A stretch of DNA of 32,425 nt from Chara braunii (taxonomy: Eukaryota; Streptophyta; Charophyceae; Charales; Characeae), in assembly GCA_003427395.1 (NCBI GenBank), contig BFEA01000109.1, positions 1,660,515 to 1,692,939 on the forward strand, read 5' to 3'. Positions 1 to 10,225 of this stretch are shown here, one piece after another. Below the pieces are notes generated by a model. The model was not told where the DNA came from. It ran no database searches and saw only the letters and a program-made list of their open reading frames with translations. Each line of letters opens with the position of its first letter. Positions within the stretch are counted from its first letter, which is position 1. The position numbers and the translations under genes were made by a program.

Positions 1-847
1 CCGCCTCCCCCCCGCCCCTCGACCACCTCCCCCCTTTTGCAATACCATTTTCAGCCTCCGTAGAGGTGGAAGAGGAGGATCCGAGCAATAGAAACGTCCG
101 GATGGAAACCTGGGGCAGAGGAGGAACAATAGGGGGAGGTCAGACGCCCTGCTCAGGAACAGTGAGACGAGGAGATCGACGGCTTGGGGGGTTGGAGTAG
201 CAGGAGAAGGAGGGGGTTGCAATGGCCCGATGGGAGCGTGGAGTAGGTGGTGGAACAGGAGATAATGGATCACGAGGGGCAAGGGGAGGAGGAAGTGGGG
301 CGGGGGAACGGAGGGGGAGGGCCAGGATGTAGGATCAGGAGGAGGAGAGGGTTGGCACTCGATTCGCATGGTCAAGAGGGGGATGCGGCGACAGAGGAAG
401 AGGGCGAAGGTCACCAGGATAGGGTGAAGCATGGACAGTACGGTTTCCCGGTTTCAAGCGGCTCGTGGAAGGAGAGGGGGGGGGAAGGAGAATGCCAAAG
501 TAGACAGGAGGATGTATGTTCGGGACTCAATGTGTCAACAAGGGGATGGGCAACGCGGCTGGAGAGGGGGGCGGATCAGGATGGGTGATCGAGAGGATGG
601 GAAGGTCACAATGCTAGTCAATCAGGGTGAAGATGTAGCGACAGATGAGGTCCAGGAGAAAGAATGCCAAGGCGAGAGGGTGAGTACTGCCGGTCCCGGG
701 AAGAAGAGTTCGAAAGGCAGGAAGGGGAGCGCAGCGGAGAAAGCGGGGAGCGCTCGGTAAGGAACGAGAGAGACCGGGACGATGACGAAAGTTGCAAATC
801 ATAAGAAGGATAGGATAGACGGGCATCTTCAGGTGATGGGTGAGAGC

Positions 848-848
<1 letters not shown>
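1..848. other. Purine-rich (G/A) region without recognisable gene
   Basis: The + strand is dominated by G and A runs (GGGGG, GGAGGA, GAGAGG). Open frames through it are low-complexity Gly/Arg/Glu-rich on + and Ser/Leu/Pro-rich on -, with no domain I recognise. It could be an untranslated or intergenic part of a neighbouring locus. I see no splice-supported coding segment. Confidence 0.5.
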
Positions 849-906
<58 letters not shown>

Positions 907-995
907 GAGTGCCGTTCGTCACGCCGCGCGGGCCAACCTATTCCTCTTTTGCGCCGAGCCTGAAGGAAACTCTCCACCTCTTCACGCACACCATC

Positions 996-1064
<69 letters not shown>

Positions 1065-1153
1065 GAGTGCAGTTCGTCACGCGGCGCGGGCCAACCTATT
1101 CCTCTTTTGCGCCGAGCCTGAAGGAAACTCTCCACCTCTTCACGCACATCATC

Positions 1154-1230
<77 letters not shown>
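849..1230. repeat. Composite tandem repeat of (GA)n plus 95-bp spacer
   Basis: Three long GA tracts (about 851-903, 999-1061 and 1157-1230) alternate with two nearly identical 95-bp spacers (904-998 and 1062-1156). The spacers begin GGGTGAGTGC and end CACGCACA(C/T)CATCGCT. The unit of about 158 bp has therefore been duplicated as a block and not only extended by microsatellite slippage. Confidence 0.9.
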
Positions 1231-1233
<3 letters not shown>

Positions 1234-2190
1234 AGAAGAGGCCAAATCGGGTATTGAGGAGTAGGAGCTCGAGAATGATCCCACGGGGGGAGAGAAAGGG
1301 GTGGAGAAAGAGAGGGAGAGAGACGGGAGGAAGATAGAGAGAGAGGGAATTGGGGGTTGGGGGGTGGGGGTGGGAGGGGGAAGGAGTGCAGGAATCGGAA
1401 ACATGGGATCGAACGGGCGGTGCAGTGGAGAAGAAAGAAGGCAAAGCACTGTGATGGATTCTCACGATTGCCACGTGTAGGCAGAAGAGAAGTGGACGGC
1501 AGGATATTGCGCTGCGATGCGGCAAGAAGGCGAACGAGGTGGTTGAGCTGGAAGACTCGGAGTGAGAGATAGCAGTCAGCCGAACAAGGAGGAGGAGATC
1601 GGGGATGTTCTCAATTGAATCGAGAGAGGTGTATTAGGGTTTTGGAGCGGCTTTGAACGTGTTGGCTTTTTTTTTTTTTTCCCGGACCATGGAGTTGCTG
1701 AAGCACCATCGTGGACACTTTTCAATCCCGGAGGCTGCTGGAGGTCGTTGGCTTCAAAAATTATTGCGATCGAACAGCGGAGGTTGGCAGCCGCATTTTC
1801 CTTTCATGTTTGTTGTGGCGCCTCCAAGCTTCTGGTAGCCCCTTACTCGTCCAACCTGTGGCGCGTCGTGTATACCACCAGGTTTTGTTGTTGGCGGCGT
1901 TGGGGACAGTGGTGTTTGTTTCCTAATGTGAAGGCAGACACTTCTGAAAAGTGGAACAAGGAGAGCATGGTCAACTCGTTGCACAAAAACAGTCATTGTG
2001 ACTTGGTCAACTGGCACTTGCATGTTTCTCTTTTATGTTACATCTAAAAAGGACTCCCTATCTAAAAAGGTCAACTCCTGTATTGGTTTTGTCAACGCCT
2101 CCCTATCCCGTTTCTCTTGGTTCGAAAAAGGGGCGTCTTGCACGGCTTTGTGACTTGGTCAACCAACCAAAAGAGGATGAACAAACAAGA
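1231..2190. other. No gene recognised
   Basis: G-rich sequence to about 1400, then ordinary mixed sequence with a T14 run at 1667-1680. Short open frames exist on both strands but none has a recognisable domain or convincing splice context. Confidence 0.4.
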
Positions 2191-2404
2191 GCAGGAGGAG
2201 GAGGAGGAGGAGGAGGAGGAGGAGGAGGAGGAGGAGGAGGAGGAGAAGGCAGAAGCAATAGCAGCAACAGCAGTAATATGAGCAATAGCAGCAGTTGCAG
2301 GAGCAGAAGAGGAGGAGGAGGAGGAAGAAGAAGAAGAAGAAGAAGAAGAAGAAGAAGAAGAAGAAGAAGAGGAAGACGAAGAAGACGAAGAAGACGAAGA
2401 AGAG
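2191..2404. repeat. GGA / GAA trinucleotide microsatellites
   Basis: (GGA)n occupies 2193-2244. An AGCA/CAG-rich bridge follows, then mixed (GGA)n and (GAA)n from 2306 to 2404. Homopolymeric Ser, Leu, Arg and Gly reading frames over this stretch are artefacts of the repeat. Confidence 0.95.
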
Positions 2405-2555
2405 TAGAAGAATTTGAATTTAGAATTGGACAACCTAGTTGATGTGGGTGAATGGTATGCACATGTAACTGTGAGGCAACAGCTCCTGAGTTTGTATCCT
2501 GACGGAATAAGATACATATAGTAATGTTAGGTGCTACACCTTAAGCAACACCTTG

Positions 2556-2710
2556 AAAAAAAAAAAAAAAAAGGAAGAAGAGAGAATTAGAGTACGAATT
2601 AGACTTAAAATTAGAGTATAATAATTAAATAGTCGAATTTGAATGAGAAGAACTAGAACAACGAAGAAGAAGAAGAGGAAGAGGAAGAGGAAGAGGAAGA
2701 GGAAGAAGTA
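2556..2710. repeat. A17 tract and GAA/GGA-rich segment
   Basis: A run of 17 A at 2556-2572 is followed by AT-rich sequence and then a (GAA)n/(GGAAGA)n microsatellite at about 2658-2710. I cannot tell whether the A run is a retroposon tail; no flanking duplication was found. Confidence 0.8.
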
Positions 2711-3455
2711 GAAAATTGTAGGCATTACTGCACCCCTTCATTAACTGAACTGAGTGGACTGATTTTTACCTACTGTGACAGTCATTCTGTGTCGTATTAC
2801 AGGATGAGCCACACACGCTGATTCCGTCCGGAACTGGAACAGTCGTCGATCACTGGTGGACAATGCAAGGTTGATATCCGATATTGTTCCTCTTGGGCTT
2901 CGATCGGACGGTGTGAATAGCAGGGAGTGGCTCTGGATTTTGCACTGTCGGTTGAAGATCTAGGTTGTTGAAGATCAGGATCATTTAGAGGGAGTAGCCG
3001 GGCAAGTGCGCATGACGCAACAGCTCAGCTACAGCTACAGCTACAGCAAGGGCAACAGCAACAGCAGCTATATACCGTTTGGACAGTCTGGCTGAAGCTG
3101 GGTATGGAGGGGAAATGGGCATATGATCGTGCATCCTCTGAGACTGGAGCGTTGATGAGTCAGCATCTGTTATCGGAAAGGGAGAATCTGAGTCAGCATC
3201 TGTTGTGTCAAACACATAGGTGTAATGGTCCTTGCCACAAAGGCTGCTGTCAGCCCCCTTCTTCTGGGTTTGTCACTGCAAGATCGACAGCAACAGGAGC
3301 CGGAATAACTGCCACAGACTCTGAGCGACGGTCCTCTGGAGTAGTACTTGGATGCAGCAACCATTTCGTCTCCAGGGGTGACCCAGATAGTCACCTCCAT
3401 ACACCCAGGGTAAGAGCTCATCTTTCACGACATGATTTCCTTCATTTGCCAGTGC
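2711..3455. other. No gene recognised; short CAG/CTACAG repeat
   Basis: A small repeat of CTACAG and CAACAG units lies at 3023-3068. The rest is mixed sequence with short open frames on both strands that I cannot assign to any family. Confidence 0.4.
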
Positions 3456-3569
3456 ACTACTGACTTCACCCGAATAGAATGCCTGGTCGTTATGGTTGCA
3501 TTGGGACGGAAAGCTGTCCCAAATACGGCTATAATGACCGGGCTTTCTATTCGGCTGAAGATGGTAGTT
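3456..3569. mobile_element. MITE family M1, copy 1
   Basis: A 114-bp inverted-repeat element. The left end (ACTACTGACTTCACCCGAAT) and the reverse complement of the right end (AACTACCATCTTCAGCCGAAT) match over about 45 bp with scattered mismatches and continue into a shared GGTC(A/G)TTAT subterminal motif. Two related copies lie at 28452-28574 and 29186-29309, which supports a dispersed non-autonomous DNA transposon. No clear target duplication was found, so the superfamily is not assigned. Confidence 0.75.
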
Positions 3570-3619
3570 AGCGAGAATAAGTGAGTGAAACCACCTGCCT
3601 CATGCGCAGCCACATTTTA

Positions 3620-3838
3620 ATCCTAAACCCTAAACCCTAAACTTCCAACCCTGAACCCTAAACCCTAAACCAGAATCCCTAAACCCTAAATTTCAAACCC
3701 TGAACCCTAAAATGCAAACCCTAAACCCTAAAATTCAAACCCTGAACCCTAAAATTCAAACCGTAAACCATAAAATTCAAACCCTGAACCCTAAAATTCA
3801 AACCCTAAACCCTAAATCCCAAACCTTAAGCATTAAAC
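3620..3838. repeat. Interstitial telomere-type repeat (CCCTAAA)n, degenerate
   Basis: Many copies of CCCTAAA, the plant-type telomere unit, are mixed with variants such as CCCTGAA and CCCTAAAATTCAAA. Some sub-blocks repeat as a higher-order unit (AAACCCTGAACCCTAAAATTC). The array is short, decayed and embedded in unique sequence, so it is an interstitial array and not a chromosome end. Confidence 0.9.
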
Positions 3839-4037
3839 CGCCAGTACATGGCCCCAGGCATCTTCTATAGTTTCATGGCTCAGCCGCTCAGTCCTAAAAT
3901 TTCGGAGGCTCGGGGCTACCGGACCACAATGGCTGGCAGCGTTAGCCTAAAAGGAAAAAAATTGCACCGCTGGCGCTTCAGCAAAGCTTGGTGTGCAGTG
4001 TGAGTCTGCCAGGCTTGGGTGTACACTGTCAGGTGGT

Positions 4038-4076
4038 TTAAACCTTAAACCCTAAACCCTGAACCACAAACCATAA
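4038..4076. repeat. Second short telomere-like patch
   Basis: CCTTAAACCCTAAACCCTGAACCACAAACC-type sequence lies about 200 bp beyond the main array and is probably a split-off piece of it. Confidence 0.7.
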
Positions 4077-5346
4077 AGCCAAGCGGGAACGACGGCAATA
4101 TAATAATCCGAAACGTAAAAAACAACCACATGGTGCCAAAATCTGCAACAGTCTTCACTCTTAGCAAGTACATCCAATCAACGTGATAACAACCTGATAG
4201 TAATTCTAACAAGAAACAGTCTGAGATGCCCAATTTTCTCCTGAAGGTAGGCACTGACTGCCAGACAGGACACATGCTGTCCTTTCACAACAGACTTCCA
4301 GTTTGCAAGTGTGCTGATTAGAGAGAATAAGCACCCGGGACTTGATCCCATGACCTGTAGTGTGTTTGTGGTGTTTGACTGTTTTTGAGCCTCATTGGGC
4401 TTGAACCTTGAACCTGTTGCTAGTAGTCTCTACATCGTAGTCTGAGGTCTTTCAGCCTCGTTGTTTTGTCCTTTTCTGCCCTTCTGGAAACTGGTAGGCC
4501 CGTAGGTCTTTCTTTTGTGTGTCCTAGCCTTGGGTCCCCTTAGTCTAGGTTTCCATCTAGATGCATGTAGGTAGATCTTGACTGTTTGGCCGTAGATGTT
4601 TGCTGTTTGGACGGTCAGATAGGTCTGTAGGTGGCTGATTGCTTGCAAGCAATAACGGGGGACCTTCCTCGTCATGGAATTCCTGATCGACTTTGTAGTG
4701 ACAATGGGAATAGTAAAGTGATTGTAATCTGAAATTTGTCAGACACCAGTGAATCCTCCTCGGACTGCATCAAGATTGAGCTATATGCTCTTCGGCCTTC
4801 TTCTCTGCACAGCTACAGACGCTGTTACGCTTGGTTGCAGGTATCATTGTATCTGCCACAATCATAATGCCAGGTTTTCTCAATCTGTGTGTGCAGAGGG
4901 CTGCCCCTGCTTTCCTGACTGTGTGCGCACTCTGCATCCGGACATCATATGTCCATCTTGCTGCCATGGATGATATAATGAATGCATGGTCTTCTGTGAT
5001 GCCTGTTCTTCCTTGCTGTTAGCCTCCAACCGACATTCCATTTTCCAGGAGCGTTTGGTGGGGATGCTTAGTGCCAGTTGTCGTGACAACTGTTGCGCTG
5101 AGAATGCTCAGCGGTAGGTCTTCCAGGTCATCGCCCACCTTGTCCCTATCGTTCATGTCCTCTCTATTGCCGAGGACGGATTGACTCTTGAATCTTCTTT
5201 TATTCTTTCCTATGCTCTCATATCTCCGTTCCACATTCCCTACCTTCCCTTTGTCTTCCTTCCATCTTTCCTCTGTTTTTTGAAAGGATTCACGCTGCAG
5301 ACACCCTGTCCCGCCGATGCGTCACAAGTCCAGGGCCATTTCTGTA
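4077..5346. other. No gene recognised
   Basis: Mixed-composition sequence. Small open frames exist, including a Cys-rich one at 4749-4973, but none shows a known motif or splice support. I see no convincing repeat structure here. Confidence 0.4.
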
Positions 5347-5900
5347 GGGTAGGCTGTAGGGCCTAGAGGCCGAAACTTCATAGGTCAGTAGGCGTTGGTA
5401 CCGAAAAGGTCTTAGGTCGGTAGAAGTCCCCCGGTTCCCGACAAGAAAAGTCCAGAAGCGTCCAGTCCAGTCCCCAAGTCCAATTTTGCAGCATGCCGCA
5501 GGAAAGTCCGGAAGCTGCCGGACCGACAAAATGTGTGCAGCAGACAGGCCACAGCCGGCCGGTACTGGTTCGAAGCAGGCCAAGTCCAGCGGAGCCAAGT
5601 CCTACATATAGCTGCTACAGTGCAGAGGTTCATCACTTGTTCAGTTGCGAGATGCGGAAGCACTGCTGCTGCTTGTGCGTTAAGGCAACTTGGGCACTGT
5701 GCGCCTGAAGAAGAAGAGGGCACTTGAGAGCTACTCCATTGCTAGGCTAGGCGTAGAGCAGGAGGACGGCGGCCATAGCCGCTGAGGTGTGAGCAACCTG
5801 AGTGGGTGTATCCAGGGTGACGAATCATGGTAGAGGGGGAGAGAGAGACGAGAGAGAGAGAGTGAGGCAGAGCGAGTCAAGTCAGCGAGACAGAGAAGGG
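5347..5900 (+). mobile_element. Probable degenerate LTR related to the element at 14301-21958
   Basis: Two landmarks of the 21036-21958 LTR recur here in the same order and spacing. A TATA-like CATATA near 5605 is followed about 47 bp later by ATGCGGAAGCACTGC at 5652 and CTTGTGCG. In the 3' LTR, TATAAAT at 21536 precedes ATGCGGAAGCGCTGC at 21585 and CTTGTGCG. The motif GCGGCCATAGCCG (5769 onward) and a GA-rich tract also correspond. Overall similarity is low and I cannot place the ends or find the internal region, so this is either a solo or truncated LTR of a related family or a chance mosaic. Confidence 0.4.
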
Positions 5901-6630
5901 AGAAGCCATAGCTGCTATCTGGTCGAGACCTGTTGCGTCTGTGTGTGCGGCAGAGCCGCTGGAGACCAACATTCTTGTATATTGATAATAATATTGGAGA
6001 TGACATCTTCAAGTGTTGATTGTATCTCAATTTGGCTTCTCACGTGTGAACTCTCATGTGAATGTTCGTTGATGTATGCGAAGTTGAACTTGACGAGTAC
6101 TTGGCTCATTTCATTTTTATGCTTTTTAATAGTTTTATCCCCTCCGCTTTCACCCTGCCTCTTTTGCAAGTGGACCGTTATGGCACGCTGGAATGTAAAC
6201 AGCTCGCACTCAACTACTTTAACGACGCAAGCCGTGTATCTGAGAGAGGCTTGTACTCGGGAGGCATCATAAAGAAACCCTGAAAAAACTTCAAAAAAGC
6301 CAAAAGAAAGAGAGAAAACGAAGAACTGCACAGGAAGAGGCAAAGGAACGGTTGCAGTGTACTTCATGCTGTCTGCTAAACCTTGAAAAAGTCATAGTAA
6401 AGAAAGAAAACAAAGAACTGGAAAGGAAAAGGCTATTTTCTTTTTTCGTTTGGCAAAGTGCGCTCTTTTAGAAATGTGACACTATGTATCCATTCCATCA
6501 TCGGTTGGATGCTCAACGGCAGACATTTGACTGGAGAAGAAAAAAAGTGTCGACCTTCCGTATCTTTGTCGTCACTTCTGGAAACGAGGCATGGAGTGCG
6601 GCCAGCGTGGTTTTTTTTTTTTTTTTTTTG
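5901..6630. other. No gene recognised
   Basis: Mixed sequence with an A/G-rich patch repeated imperfectly at about 6303-6346 and 6398-6430 (AAAGAAAGA..AAAAC.AAGAACTG). A T19 tract lies near 6611. Nothing here can be assigned to a gene. Confidence 0.4.
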
Positions 6631-6735
6631 CCTCTTCCCATTCTAACGTCGTGATCACATTTCACGTTGGAACATTTTTTTCATTTTACCCTTTCCCGTT
6701 CTAACTTTGTAATCACATTTCATCTTGGAAATGCT
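6631..6735. repeat. Two-copy direct repeat, about 58 bp
   Basis: The block starting CTCTTCCCATTCTAACGTCG and containing ATCACATTTCA(C/T)(G/C)TTGGAA is repeated about 58 bp later with roughly ten changes. Confidence 0.7.
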
Positions 6736-6776
6736 TTCCCTGTTCTTGGTTCTATGGCTATGTTAGAACGTAGAGT

Positions 6777-7041
6777 CTAGGCTACCAGCCGGGCCGCCCG
6801 GGTCACCCTATTTTCCCGGACGGCCCGGCCGTGCAAGGACCAGGGAAAGTCCTAGCAAAAAAAAACAAAAAACACAAAAAAAAACCGAAAAACAACTATG
6901 TTATGCAGAAAAATAAACTGAACAACTTTTGCCTCAGGGTCACATCGAAATTCTTTGCCAAATTTAAAACAAAAAATAAAGTTTTTTTTTTTTTCCTGGG
7001 CCCGGCCGGGCAAGCGGCCCCGGGCCACTCTGGTAGCCTAG
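6777..7041. mobile_element. GC-ended MITE family M2, copy 1
   Basis: A 265-bp element with terminal inverted repeats CTAGGCTACCAG ... CTGGTAGCCTAG. The ends are very GC-rich (CCGGGCCGCCCGGG, GGCCCCGGGCC) and the middle is A/T-rich, including the conserved core ATGTTATGCAGAAAAATA and AACAACTTTTGCCTCAGGG. A longer copy at 31222-31545 shares the ends and the core. No target duplication is evident for this copy. It is non-coding and presumably moved by an unlinked transposase. Confidence 0.85.
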
Positions 7042-7110
7042 CTTAGAATCCTTTTTCTATCCTTCCAATTTTAACGGATGCCCCTTTGGATAGAATGCAT
7101 CTTATTTTGT

Positions 7111-7290
7111 TTTTGTGACGTTTCGGGTTCAATGATTCTGTCAGAATCCAGTACAGCCTTGCCAAGACTAAGGTCGAGGGTTCAAATCCTTTGTTTTGGA
7201 TTCTATGGTTCTGTCGGAATCCATCTTACTTTGTTTTTGGATTCTACGATTCTGTCAGAATCCATTGTACTTTCCCCTAGTATTTGGTTT
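7111..7290. repeat. Diverged tandem repeat with internal palindrome
   Basis: Units of roughly 50-55 bp carry an imperfect palindrome of the form GGATTCTAYGATTCTGTC(A/G)GAATCC, at about 7125-7150, 7198-7222 and 7239-7263. The arms GGATTCT/AGAATCC pair. Its role is unknown. Confidence 0.6.
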
Positions 7291-7354
7291 CTGTTCGTCC
7301 GTCACTGCAAAAAAAAAAAGGGAAAGAAAAAGAAAAGAAAAAAGTATTAAAAAA

Positions 7355-7536
7355 AAAATTATATATATATATATATATCGTCATATATATCGTCAAATAG
7401 AACTGCCCGGTAAACCGTAGGCAGAGAGGGAGAAGAGGACAACAAACGAGGGGCTATATCGTCATATATATATATATCGTCACAATATATATGTATATAT
7501 TTGACGATATATATATCGTCAAATATATATATATAT
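7355..7536. repeat. (AT)n tract with repeated ATCGTCA palindromes
   Basis: TA-dinucleotide runs are punctuated by several ATCGTCA or TGACGAT heptamers. At about 7491-7530 two of them face each other and form a near-perfect palindrome of more than 30 bp (arms TATTTGACGATAT / ATATCGTCAAATA) that could extrude as a cruciform. The tract abuts the first nucleotide of the U2 retrocopy. Confidence 0.8.
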
Positions 7537-7609
7537 ATACCTTTCTCGGCCTTTTGGCTAAGATCAAGTGTAGTATCTGTTCTGATCAGTTTAATATCTG
7601 ATCCGTGGG

Positions 7610-7637
<28 letters not shown>
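7537..7637 (+). pseudogene. Truncated U2 snRNA retrocopy with poly(A) tail, copy 1
   Basis: Positions 7537-7609 match the first 73 nt of plant U2 snRNA: the 5' end ATACCTTTCTCGGCC, then TTTTGGCTAAGATCAAG and the branch-point recognition region GTGTAGTATCTG, stopping at the start of stem II (GTGGG). A 28-nt A run (7610-7637) follows directly. The 3' stems, Sm site and any plant snRNA upstream element are absent, so this is a 3'-truncated poly(A)-tailed retrocopy and not a working gene. GTATTAAAA occurs at 7344-7352 and directly after the tail at 7638-7646, but the first copy lies about 185 bp upstream of U2, so it is at best doubtful as a target duplication. Confidence 0.9.
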
Positions 7638-7640
<3 letters not shown>

Positions 7641-7937
7641 TTAAAATGTATGCGTCTTATGGCTGGTTATGTATACACACATGTCACTGTTGATAGTGAA
7701 CAGATCATAAGTCCTGATAGGTACAATAATATCAGGGGCTATCTTCCTTCAGAACGAGAAATTACATTACATGTAGTAAAGACTGTGAAGTCACATTGTG
7801 ATTGTAACGTTGGCATATCCCATATCTGCTGGCTGTCACGGGTTTGAATGGGGGGGTAAGAAGACCAAACAGAATGTTGATGGATGGTATCAAAAATCTC
7901 AATGCCTATGGCAGGCAAGGAGCTTTTGCGGTGGACT

Positions 7938-8064
7938 CTTAGGGCGTACCCACACTAGCACTATCTTAAATGTATCTGACCGCATTTACGGTGGACCTGG
8001 ATGTATCTGCGCGCAATCTTGTCCAGAAATAATTAAAGAAGTCTTAGTGTGAGTATGCCCTGAG
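7938..8064. mobile_element. Small TIR element (MITE), 127 bp
   Basis: The left end CTTAGGGCGTACCCACACTA and the reverse complement of the right end, CTCAGGGCATACTCACACTA, match at 17 of 20 positions. The TAGGG-like end resembles hAT-type termini, but no 8-bp target duplication is visible, so the assignment is tentative. It lies just upstream of the first certain exon of the peptidase gene. Confidence 0.65.
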
Positions 8065-8262
8065 AAGCCGTAGGTATAGGAAAGAGGATAAGGAGGTGAA
8101 GGACATGATGACTCGTCGCTGGTCTTCAGGTAAAGCTGAGGGGCACAGCAAAAAACACAGTCGTCAGAATATGACAGTGTCTGATAAAGTTGTTTCTTGG
8201 TGTACCGTGCCCGCTGCTGCTGCCGTTCCTGCTGCTGTTGGGTCTTGTCTTGCGAAACATAG
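8065..8262 (+). other. Region upstream of exon 1; possible 5' exon end
   Basis: No gene is certain here. ATG codons at 8105 and 8108 open a short frame that runs to a good donor, CTTCAG|GTAAAG at 8130. Joined to the only phase-compatible AG before the peptidase exon (8298-8299) it would read into that exon, but the acceptor has a weak pyrimidine tract. I treat this as a hypothesis for the missing 5' end. Confidence 0.2.
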
Positions 8263-8355
8263 CTAGAGGATGTCCACCCACCGAACGGGCTGTCTATAGG
8301 GGGTTGGGCAATAATCAAGCAGCTGCAGCAGCTCCAGAAAAGTAGTAGGGTTGAT

Positions 8356-9698
8356 GTGAACGAGGTTCAGAACGGTGGAAAAAGGTCATGGGAGAACTAC
8401 GATGATCCTGTGGTGAGCGAACTGGTAAGGAATCAGATCCCATGCAAAGTCAACACGATGAAGGAAGGAGGTCCCATCAATCTGCTCAAGCAGTGTGCAG
8501 AGGCGGAATCCAACAGAGGAGGGTACTGGTCACGGGTAGCATTGTCTGGGCATGTTGATCATTATGAGAGCAAGAAGAGGGACGACCTGGGCTGGGGATG
8601 CGGATGGCGCAACATTCAAATGCTCTGTTCCAACCTGATAAAGACACGGGAGGATGCGAAAAGAACTCTGTTTGGAGGGAGTGGATTTGTGCCATCAATA
8701 AAGGATCTGCAGCAGTGGCTAGAGGTGGCGTGGCGGTCGGGTTTCGACGTGGTTGGTGCCGAGCAACTGGGTTGGAAGGTTTATGGGTCGAAGAAATGGA
8801 TTGGCACGACGGAGTGTGCCGCGCTTTTGCGCTTCTTCGGGCTGCGGGCGAGGATCGTTGACTTCAAATATACAGGGAGCAGTAAGGTGGCGGTGGGAAC
8901 CTGTGCGGGATTGACGGAGAGGAGTAGCAATGAAAAGGAGGAGGCCTGTACATCAGAGGTTCGCCCAGGACGGACAACAGGAGGGCGGGAGAGGCAAGGT
9001 TCGACCTGGGTTGACGGCGGGACCCGCTCAGGCACACCAACTCTGAGTGGGAAGCTGAAAAAGTGGGGAAGCTGGAAGGAGTTGTTCCTTGCTCCTGCCT
9101 CGTCGGCCCGAGGGATGCCACGTCAAGTCTGGCAGAGTTTTGATGACATAAGTCTTGCGCAAGCGTTGTCGGCAAGCCTGTCTTCCAATCCACCGAAAAC
9201 GCAGGCTGTGCACACATCAGTGTACTGTGATGGGTGTGGTATGAATCCATTGACAGGACCTCGGTTCAAAAGCATACTACAGAAGAATTTTGATCTGTGC
9301 CTTGGTTGCTGGGAAGTGCTGGACACGATTGGGGAAGATCACATGTTTGGGAGGAGGAGCGATTATCTAAGGATAGAGAGACCAAGTGGCAAACGGGAGG
9401 CTTGGCCAGGGAAAAAGGGGAAGAAATGTGGAAACTGTTGTGAAGGACGGGCTCTGCCAGGAACCAACCCCGGGTCAGCAAGTAAGCTGATGCCAGAAGG
9501 AACCAACCCGAGGACTACTACCGGAGGTCTAATTGCTGGGGATGACCCCATCCACATGACCCTTGTGGAATGGGTGTGGCAATACTTTACGGAGGGACGG
9601 AAAGGGTGTGGGAGGGGCCTGGCGAGCGACAGCCATGGCAAATCAGCCAGCACGTATGACCGGTTCATGGGAAGCCCTGTAATGATGACCAATAAGCC
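8356..9698 (+). CDS. ZUP1: ZUP1-like gene, exon 1 (catalytic Cys, UIM-like motif, ZZ finger)
   Basis: Residue numbers count from the GTG at 8356, which is not proposed as the true start. The N-terminal half of the C78 domain covers residues about 45-178, with catalytic Cys82 (codon 8599-8601) in GWGCGW and the substrate-region motifs WIGTTE and ARIVDFKY. Residues about 180-390 are an insertion that human ZUP1 lacks at this point. It holds a UIM-like helix, [12 protein letters not shown] (from residue 263), and a ZZ-type zinc finger with CDGCG (Cys291, Cys294), TGPRFKS and FDLCLGC (Cys315, Cys318). The protease fold resumes at [12 protein letters not shown]. The donor is AAGCC|GTGAGT at 9699, phase 2. 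A continuous reading frame of this length with these motifs is strong coding evidence. Translation may begin at ATG 8458 or in an unseen 5' exon. Confidence 0.9.
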
Positions 9699-9853
9699 GT
9701 GAGTCTTGTCCACCTCCTTTGCCCCGTGCACGCGTGGATCTTATCTTCCTCCCTCCTCCCCAAGTCACCCCAACCCTTATCTGCACCATTATCCTCAGCC
9801 TTCTGCCTCACACTCTTAATGTCGTTACCACTTCCACATCTTTCTTCACAACA

Positions 9854-9923
<70 letters not shown>

Positions 9924-10185
9924 CCCCCCCCCCTCCTCCAGCCCCCCCCCCTCCTCTCTCTCTCTCACCTCCTTTGCTTGTGCATGGACAGCATGGGTTT
10001 GTATTATCTATTGTGGAGTGAACTGAGGTGATCTGCTTCAGTTTGTGAGCTGGAATTGAGCTGATTGCGGATTGTTAATTACAGTCAATCCTTCCAAAAC
10101 TCGTGGTGGGATAAACAAGGCTTTGCAAGCTGGTCTCAAGACTCTCAATAGAAAAGAACATGGTTTTTGTCAACTTTTTCGGAGT

Positions 10186-10225
<40 letters not shown>

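Noticed and set aside
849-1230. CRISPR-like alternation of repeats and spacers
   Set aside because: The GA parts are simple microsatellites and the intervening segments are identical to each other, the opposite of CRISPR spacers; the genome is also eukaryotic.
938-1525. Long Ser/Leu- and Arg/Glu-rich open frames over GA tracts (also 2035-2517 and 10939-11396)
   Set aside because: They are translations of di- and trinucleotide microsatellites with no non-repetitive domain.
4749-4973. Cys-rich 74-codon open frame, possible small secreted protein
   Set aside because: The Cys spacing fits no family I know, there is no clear signal peptide and overlapping frames are equally open.
7537-7609. Functional U2 snRNA gene
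   Set aside because: The sequence stops before the Sm site and 3' stem-loops, is followed by an A tail, and lacks the plant upstream element and correctly placed TATA.
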